From an uncultured Pseudomonadales bacterium (GTDB lineage: Bacteria > Pseudomonadota > Gammaproteobacteria > Pseudomonadales > Cellvibrionaceae): a stretch of DNA of 9,690 bases. Shown in pieces: positions 6,624 to 9,690 of the stretch. The notes under the pieces were generated by a model. It was not told where the DNA came from, ran no database searches, and saw only the letters and a list, made by a program, of their open reading frames with translations. How positions within the stretch are numbered: the first letter of the stretch is position 1; each line of letters opens with the position of its first letter. The stretch lies in the NCBI GenBank assembly GCA_938048505.1, contig CALIUX010000282.1, positions 1 to 9,690 of the forward strand, written 5' to 3'. Position numbers and translations under genes: made by a program.

Positions 6624-7603
6624 TAGGAATCGTATTCCCGCATTTGAGTAAGCAACTCAGAAAAGTCTTGAGGCATAGGCGCACTCCACGAACAATGCGC
6701 CTGTGTTTGAGGGTGAATAAGACCAAGCTCTGCAGCATGTAAAGCTTGCCTAGAAAAGGATCGAACGCTTTGTAAGAGCTCTGGTTCAATATCACGCATT
6801 TGTAAGGCGCTGCCGCCTTCACTGCGACGGATAGCCCTACTTTTATAGGTATCCCCGACTAAACCGTGCCCGAGATGTGCCATATGAACACGTATTTGAT
6901 GTGTACGCCCCGTTTCGAGCTTTAATTTAACAAGACTAAAGTGCCTAAAGCACTCTTCTGACACATAGTGTGTAATGGCCTCTTTGCCTGCAGTACCTTC
7001 TACAACTGCCATGCGTGTGCGCAATTTGGAGTCTCGGCCAATCGGCAAATCAATGGTCCCCTCCTTCGGAGGCTGGCCATAAACCAGAGCACAATAGCGG
7101 CGAGAAACTGTTCTAGCCTGCAATTGCTGCACAAGATGATTTTGGGCACTTAACGTCTTGGCCACCACCATCAGGCCTGTCGTGTCCTTATCTAAGCGAT
7201 GCACAATACCCGCTCGCGGTAACTGAGCGGTTTCGGGTACGTGATGCAACAACGCATTCAACAAGGTTCCCGTATAGTTACCCGCAGCAGGATGAACGAC
7301 CATCCCAGCGCTTTTATTGACAACCAACAATTGGTCATCCTCATATACTATGTCAATCGGAATCGCTTCTGGTTGCCAATCATTCACATCGGCTAACACC
7401 GTATCCAATGTGAGCGATTCACCGCCAGCAAGCTTGTTATTTGGCTTCTTGGTTTCACCATTTACGGTTAGCTCACCCGCTTTAATCCAGCTTTGTAACT
7501 GGCCACGTGAAAATTCAGGGAACAAGCTTGCTGCAATCGCATCCAATCGCTGGCCTTTAGCGTTTGCCGGAACACGTGCTTGTCGAGATATGTCTTGCAT
7601 CAT
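6623..7603 (-). CDS. rluD: 23S rRNA pseudouridine(1911/1915/1917) synthase RluD
   Basis: RluD isomerises three uridines in helix 69 of 23S rRNA, needed for normal ribosome assembly and termination. The product is 326 residues, the same length as E. coli RluD. An S4 RNA-binding domain covers about residues 18-75 (QRLDAIAASLFPEFSRGQLQ, AGELTVNGE). The RsuA/RluD-type catalytic domain follows, with the catalytic aspartate D138 in HRLDKDTTGL, then RRYCALVYG and the ETGRTHQIRVHMAHLGH motif. Position and length favour RluD over RluA or RluC. ATG codons stand at residues 1 and 2; the nearest ribosome-like site (AGTAGG) is ten bases upstream, so either may be used. The gene is divergent from bamD, the arrangement known in pseudomonads and relatives, and is followed by pgeF with a one-base overlap. 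Confidence 0.96.
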   Translation of the reverse strand: MMQDISRQARVPANAKGQRLDAIAASLFPEFSRGQLQSWIKAGELTVNGETKKPNNKLAGGESLTLDTVLADVNDWQPEAIPIDIVYEDDQLLVVNKSAGMVVHPAAGNYTGTLLNALLHHVPETAQLPRAGIVHRLDKDTTGLMVVAKTLSAQNHLVQQLQARTVSRRYCALVYGQPPKEGTIDLPIGRDSKLRTRMAVVEGTAGKEAITHYVSEECFRHFSLVKLKLETGRTHQIRVHMAHLGHGLVGDTYKSRAIRRSEGGSALQMRDIEPELLQSVRSFSRQALHAAELGLIHPQTQAHCSWSAPMPQDFSELLTQMREYDS

Positions 7604-7631
7604 TGAGTTATTACCTACTACTGGCTAAACT
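7603..7631 (+). promoter_or_regulatory. Candidate sigma-70 promoter for bamD
   Basis: TTGAGT (7603-7608) and TAAACT (7626-7631) are 17 bases apart, each matching four of six consensus bases. The start point would be near 7638, leaving a leader of about 50 bases before the bamD ATG. The -35 element touches the first base of rluD. No good sigma-E motif was recognised, although bamD is sigma-E controlled in E. coli. Confidence 0.35.
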
Positions 7632-7688
7632 GCGCCCTTATTGCCCGATGGGGCTGAAACCCTACATCATGATACAGAGCAAGATCGA

Positions 7689-8606
7689 ATGCGAGCAAAC
7701 CTTAACCTTCTTCTAGTCACCTGCGCACTAGCGTTAGTCCTGACTGGTTGTGCAACGAACGAAGATAATACAAGCACAGAGCAACAGCTTTACGAACGTG
7801 CACAACAAGCCTTAGATAGACGAAACTGGTCTACAGCCGTCTCTTCACTCGAGTTATTGGAAGAAAATTTTCCTTTTGGCACATTTGGTGAGCAGGCTCA
7901 ATTAGAATTGATTTATGCGCATTATCAAGCTGGCGACTATGAATTAGCTATCGCTAATGCTGACCGCTTTATTCGCTTGCACCCTCAGCACCGTAATGCG
8001 GACTATGCCTATTACATGCGCGGCCTTGCATCATTTAATAAAGAAAGCTCGCTGATCAACTCCTTTTTTGGCACCGACAATGCTAGCCGAGACCCTGGCG
8101 CTGCCATTAATGCCTTCACAATGCTATCGGACTTTGTAACGCGCTTCCCCGGGTCTGATCACGCTACGGACGCGCGTTTACGTATGGTGTATTTGCGAAA
8201 TCTACTCGCGCGCGGAGAGATTAACGTTGCCAATTATTATTTTAGCCGCCATGCCTATCTAGCAGCTGGCGGGCGCGGGCGTTACGTTGTTGAAAACTAT
8301 CAAGGCTCACCCGCTGTACCAGATGGTTTAGCCGTTATGATTCAGTCTTACCACTTGCTGGATCAAGACGACCTTGCAGCCAAAGCCATTGCCGTACTAA
8401 AAGAAAACTACCCTGACTACCCAGCCTTAAAAAGTGATGGAACATTCAATTACAAATACGCAAGGCAGCTAGATAGTCGCAATTGGATGAGCTACCTCAC
8501 ACTAGGCCTTTTTAATAAACAGCAGCAAATTGGCTTTGATACACGCGAACAATACAACAGCATGCACTTTAAAAATCGTGATGCCCCTTTACCTAACGAG
8601 TTTTAA
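7689..8606 (+). CDS. bamD: Outer-membrane assembly lipoprotein BamD (ComL)
   Basis: BamD is the essential lipoprotein of the BAM complex, binding BamA and nascent beta-barrel substrates on the periplasmic face of the outer membrane. From the ATG at 7689 the product is 305 residues with a lipoprotein signal MRANLNLLLVTCALALVLTG and lipobox LTGC (Cys21). The next residues, Ala-Thr, are not an inner-membrane retention signal. TPR-like helices follow with family motifs LEENFPFG, QAGDYELAIANADRFIRLHP, ADYAYYMRGL, FFGTDNASRDP and RFPGSDHATDARLR. The frame extends upstream to a TTG at 7641, but that would put 16 residues before the signal peptide, so 7689 is chosen. The product is about 60 residues longer than E. 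coli BamD (245); the C-terminal tail (NYKYARQLDSRNWMSYLTLG...) resembles the longer ComL proteins of pseudomonads. It is monocistronic, with a strong terminator directly after it. Confidence 0.96.
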   Translation: MRANLNLLLVTCALALVLTGCATNEDNTSTEQQLYERAQQALDRRNWSTAVSSLELLEENFPFGTFGEQAQLELIYAHYQAGDYELAIANADRFIRLHPQHRNADYAYYMRGLASFNKESSLINSFFGTDNASRDPGAAINAFTMLSDFVTRFPGSDHATDARLRMVYLRNLLARGEINVANYYFSRHAYLAAGGRGRYVVENYQGSPAVPDGLAVMIQSYHLLDQDDLAAKAIAVLKENYPDYPALKSDGTFNYKYARQLDSRNWMSYLTLGLFNKQQQIGFDTREQYNSMHFKNRDAPLPNEF

Positions 8607-8611
8607 AATTT

Positions 8612-8637
8612 AAAAGCCCGCATTTGCGGGCTTTTTT
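8612..8637 (+). terminator. Rho-independent terminator after bamD
   Basis: AAAAGCCCGC (8612-8621) and GCGGGCTTTT (8626-8635) pair perfectly around the loop ATTT and run into six T residues (8632-8637). The hairpin begins six bases after the bamD stop. The A-run on the other side could also let it act on the minus strand. Confidence 0.92.
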
Positions 8638-8640
8638 AGG

Positions 8641-8668
8641 TTTAGATACTGCATAAAATAGATATAAT
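8641..8668 (+). promoter_or_regulatory. Sigma-70 promoter for the glutathione peroxidase gene
   Basis: A perfect TATAAT lies at 8663-8668, with TTTAGA (8641-8646, four of six) 16 bases upstream. The start point would be about 8675, about 18 bases before the ATG, leaving room for the strong GGGGGAAG ribosome site at 8681-8688. Its position directly after the bamD terminator supports an independent transcript. No OxyR-like site was recognised. Confidence 0.55.
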
Positions 8669-8692
8669 TAAACTGTTAACGGGGGAAGACGC

Positions 8693-9175
8693 ATGAGCTC
8701 TATTTATGATTTCACAGCCACTCGCTTAGATGGCGAGCCTTTGGCGCTAAACCAATACCGAGGCAAAGTCTTACTTATCGTCAATACCGCCAGTCAATGT
8801 GGCTTTACGCCCCAATACGAAGGCCTAGAGAACTTGCATCAACAGCTTCATGACAAAGGACTTGAAATTATTGGCTTTCCTTGCAATCAATTTGGCAAAC
8901 AAGAGCCTGGCAACAGCCAAGATATTCAGCAGTTTTGCCAGCGCAACTATGGCGTTAGCTTTACCATAGCAGAGAAAATTGATGTAAACGGCGCCAATAC
9001 AGTAGCCCTGTATAGCTACCTAAAATCCGCAAAACCGGGCATACTGGGCACACAACGCATCAAATGGAATTTCACTAAATTTCTCGTTGATACAAACGGG
9101 ACAGTAGTCAAACGGTACGCACCTTCGGTCAAGCCTAAGGATATAGAAGACGATATTCGCAAGCTCTTAAATTAA
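8693..9175 (+). CDS. Thioredoxin-type glutathione peroxidase (BtuE-like)
   Basis: The 160-residue product is a complete non-selenium glutathione peroxidase of the bacterial BtuE/GpxA type, which reduces hydrogen peroxide and organic hydroperoxides. The peroxidatic cysteine is C36 (NTASQCGFT). The conserved GFPCNQFGKQEP holds C64 and the catalytic glutamine Q70. C82 (QFCQRNYG) is the probable resolving cysteine, and W125-N126 (KWNFTKFLVD) complete the active-site tetrad. The C82 position is typical of enzymes recycled by thioredoxin rather than glutathione, so the physiological reductant is likely thioredoxin (family knowledge plus inference). There is no signal peptide, so it should be cytosolic. 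The ATG has a strong GGGGGAAG site 5 bases upstream. It stands alone between the bamD terminator and the gap before tolC. Confidence 0.95.
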   Translation: MSSIYDFTATRLDGEPLALNQYRGKVLLIVNTASQCGFTPQYEGLENLHQQLHDKGLEIIGFPCNQFGKQEPGNSQDIQQFCQRNYGVSFTIAEKIDVNGANTVALYSYLKSAKPGILGTQRIKWNFTKFLVDTNGTVVKRYAPSVKPKDIEDDIRKLLN

Positions 9176-9195
9176 CTTGACTTTGTAGTCATTTA

Positions 9196-9231
9196 ATTTG
9201 CAATCATTTAAATAGTCTATTGATTGTAAAT
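9196..9231. repeat. AT-rich inverted repeat downstream of the glutathione peroxidase gene
   Basis: Arms ATTTGCAATCA (9196-9206) and TGATTGTAAAT (9221-9231) pair at 10 of 11 positions (a G-U wobble in plus-strand RNA) around a 14-base loop. It begins 20 bases after the preceding stop. No T-run follows on the plus strand, so it is a weak terminator at best. It may instead be a protein-binding site or an RNA-stabilising hairpin. Confidence 0.4.
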
Positions 9232-9295
9232 AAGGGTGCATTCGATGTGTAGTTTTTACTTAAGCGTGTAACAATACAGGCCAATAATAGTGAGC

Positions 9296-9318
9296 ATATG
9301 ATAATGGCATCATCATAT
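9296..9318. promoter_or_regulatory. Interrupted palindrome upstream of tolC, possible operator
   Basis: ATATGATAAT (9296-9305), spacer GGC, then ATCATCATAT (9309-9318). The arms match at 9 of 10 positions, leaving one A-C mismatch. It lies about 130 bases before the tolC start in the only non-coding stretch ahead of that gene. The size and symmetry suit a dimeric repressor site, but no regulator can be named. Confidence 0.3.
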
Positions 9319-9435
9319 AGCCATTTCGTCATCGCTACGCCCCATAACATGTACTTTAATGTGCGCTTCACAACCTGTACAGCGCCAGAAAACAGAAGCT
9401 CTGGAGATGTACATTTTGAACAAACAAGCTGTTAA
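9304..9435 (+). CDS. Possible 43-codon leader ORF ahead of tolC
   Basis: An ATG at 9304 opens a 43-codon frame (starting MASSYSHFVIATPHN) whose TAA at 9433-9435 lies inside the tolC ribosome site (AAGGA, 9434-9438), ten bases before the tolC ATG. Such an arrangement could couple translation of a leader peptide to tolC. Against this, the ribosome site before the ATG is weak, the ATG sits in the palindrome at 9296-9318, and the product resembles nothing I know. A chance frame is more likely. Confidence 0.15.
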   Translation: MASSYSHFVIATPHNMYFNVRFTTCTAPENRSSGDVHFEQTSC

Positions 9436-9445
9436 GGAATATAAA

Positions 9446-9690
9446 ATGTTGCTCCCATGTAAATTATTAAAGATACCACTCACATCTGCAATCATGTTTG
9501 CTTTGAGCACTGCAGCCACTCATGTTCATGCATCGTCTTTATTGGATGTCTATGAGAGCGCGCTAAAACATGATGCGCAATACAAAGTCGCTGAAGCAAA
9601 GCTAAAGGCCGACAAATTGGGAGCAACCGTTGGACGATCCGCTTTGCTGCCACAGATTGGCGCGACTGCGGATTACACCGATACCGATTC
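9446..9690 (+). CDS. tolC: Outer-membrane channel protein TolC, 3' end cut by the window
   Basis: Only the first 81 codons are present. The product begins with a signal peptide whose likely cleavage follows HVHA at residue 29. The mature start SSLLDVYESALKHDAQYKVA and the later GRSALLPQIGATADYTDTD match the first helix and the conserved RSxLLPQ...ADY segment of TolC-family proteins. TolC forms a trimeric outer-membrane/periplasmic channel used by tripartite efflux pumps and type I secretion. The length of the relatives (about 440-490 residues) means most of the gene lies outside. The ATG at 9446 has AAGGA seven bases upstream. An in-frame ATG at 9407 exists, but its GGAG directly abuts it and it would put 13 residues before the signal peptide. 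TolC proper is likely because of sequence and the solo upstream region, though other outer-membrane efflux factors cannot be excluded. Confidence 0.85.
   Translation, partial: MLLPCKLLKIPLTSAIMFALSTAATHVHASSLLDVYESALKHDAQYKVAEAKLKADKLGATVGRSALLPQIGATADYTDTD

Noticed and set aside
7641..7688. Upstream TTG start for bamD
   Set aside because: It would place 16 polar residues before a clean lipoprotein signal peptide.
9178..9191. Small hairpin TGACT-TTGT-AGTCA after the glutathione peroxidase gene
   Set aside because: A five-base stem without a T-run is too weak to call a terminator.
9313..9519. Minus-strand 68-codon frame ending with a CxxC motif (FWRCTGCEAHIKVHVMG)
   Set aside because: Its start lies inside the tolC signal-peptide coding region on the opposite strand and it has no obvious ribosome site. 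The zinc-ribbon look is probably chance.

Overview
The window reads as chromosomal DNA of a gammaproteobacterium. SurA, PdxA, PgeF, RluD, BamD, a bacterial glutathione peroxidase and TolC all look like their gammaproteobacterial relatives. The arrangement surA-pdxA, and bamD divergent from rluD-pgeF, is the Pseudomonas/Cellvibrio/Oceanospirillum-like kind. Base composition looks moderate. A marine or environmental lineage outside the Enterobacterales is likely, but genus cannot be read from the sequence. No insertion sequence, tRNA, rRNA, CRISPR array or phage gene was seen.

Layout. (1) 1-2003, plus strand: the 3' three quarters of surA (outer-membrane protein chaperone), overlapping by one base with pdxA (vitamin B6 synthesis). 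A strong bidirectional terminator at 2071-2113 closes this unit, so rsmA and apaG do not follow pdxA directly as they do in Escherichia coli. (2) 2217-5389, minus strand: a two-gene operon. The first gene encodes an inner-membrane-anchored OmpA-like protein with BON-like modules. The second, joined by a TAATG overlap, encodes a 657-residue membrane-anchored protein with 21 clear 17-20 residue repeats and a C-terminal helix-hairpin-helix domain. This pair is the least conventional part of the window and the best candidate for an undescribed system. (3) 5390-5777: a 388-base gap with a candidate promoter and short repeats for the operon, a possible decayed coding fragment and a 14-bp tandem repeat. 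(4) 5778-7603, minus strand: rluD-pgeF, again with a TAATG overlap. (5) 7689-8606, plus strand: bamD, divergent from rluD and closed by a clear hairpin terminator. (6) 8693-9175: a thioredoxin-type glutathione peroxidase with its own promoter. (7) 9176-9445: an AT-rich gap with two inverted repeats, leading to the 5' end of tolC, which runs off the window.

Functional theme. SurA delivers beta-barrel proteins to the Bam complex (BamD), and TolC is an outer-membrane channel. The OmpA-like protein probably grips peptidoglycan and PgeF protects peptidoglycan composition. The window is therefore rich in envelope genes, although these units are transcriptionally separate. The repeat/HhH protein probably sits on the cytoplasmic face of the inner membrane. 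If so, the two-gene operon could link cell wall, membrane and a cytoplasmic partner (perhaps DNA). That is inference from predicted topology and domains only.
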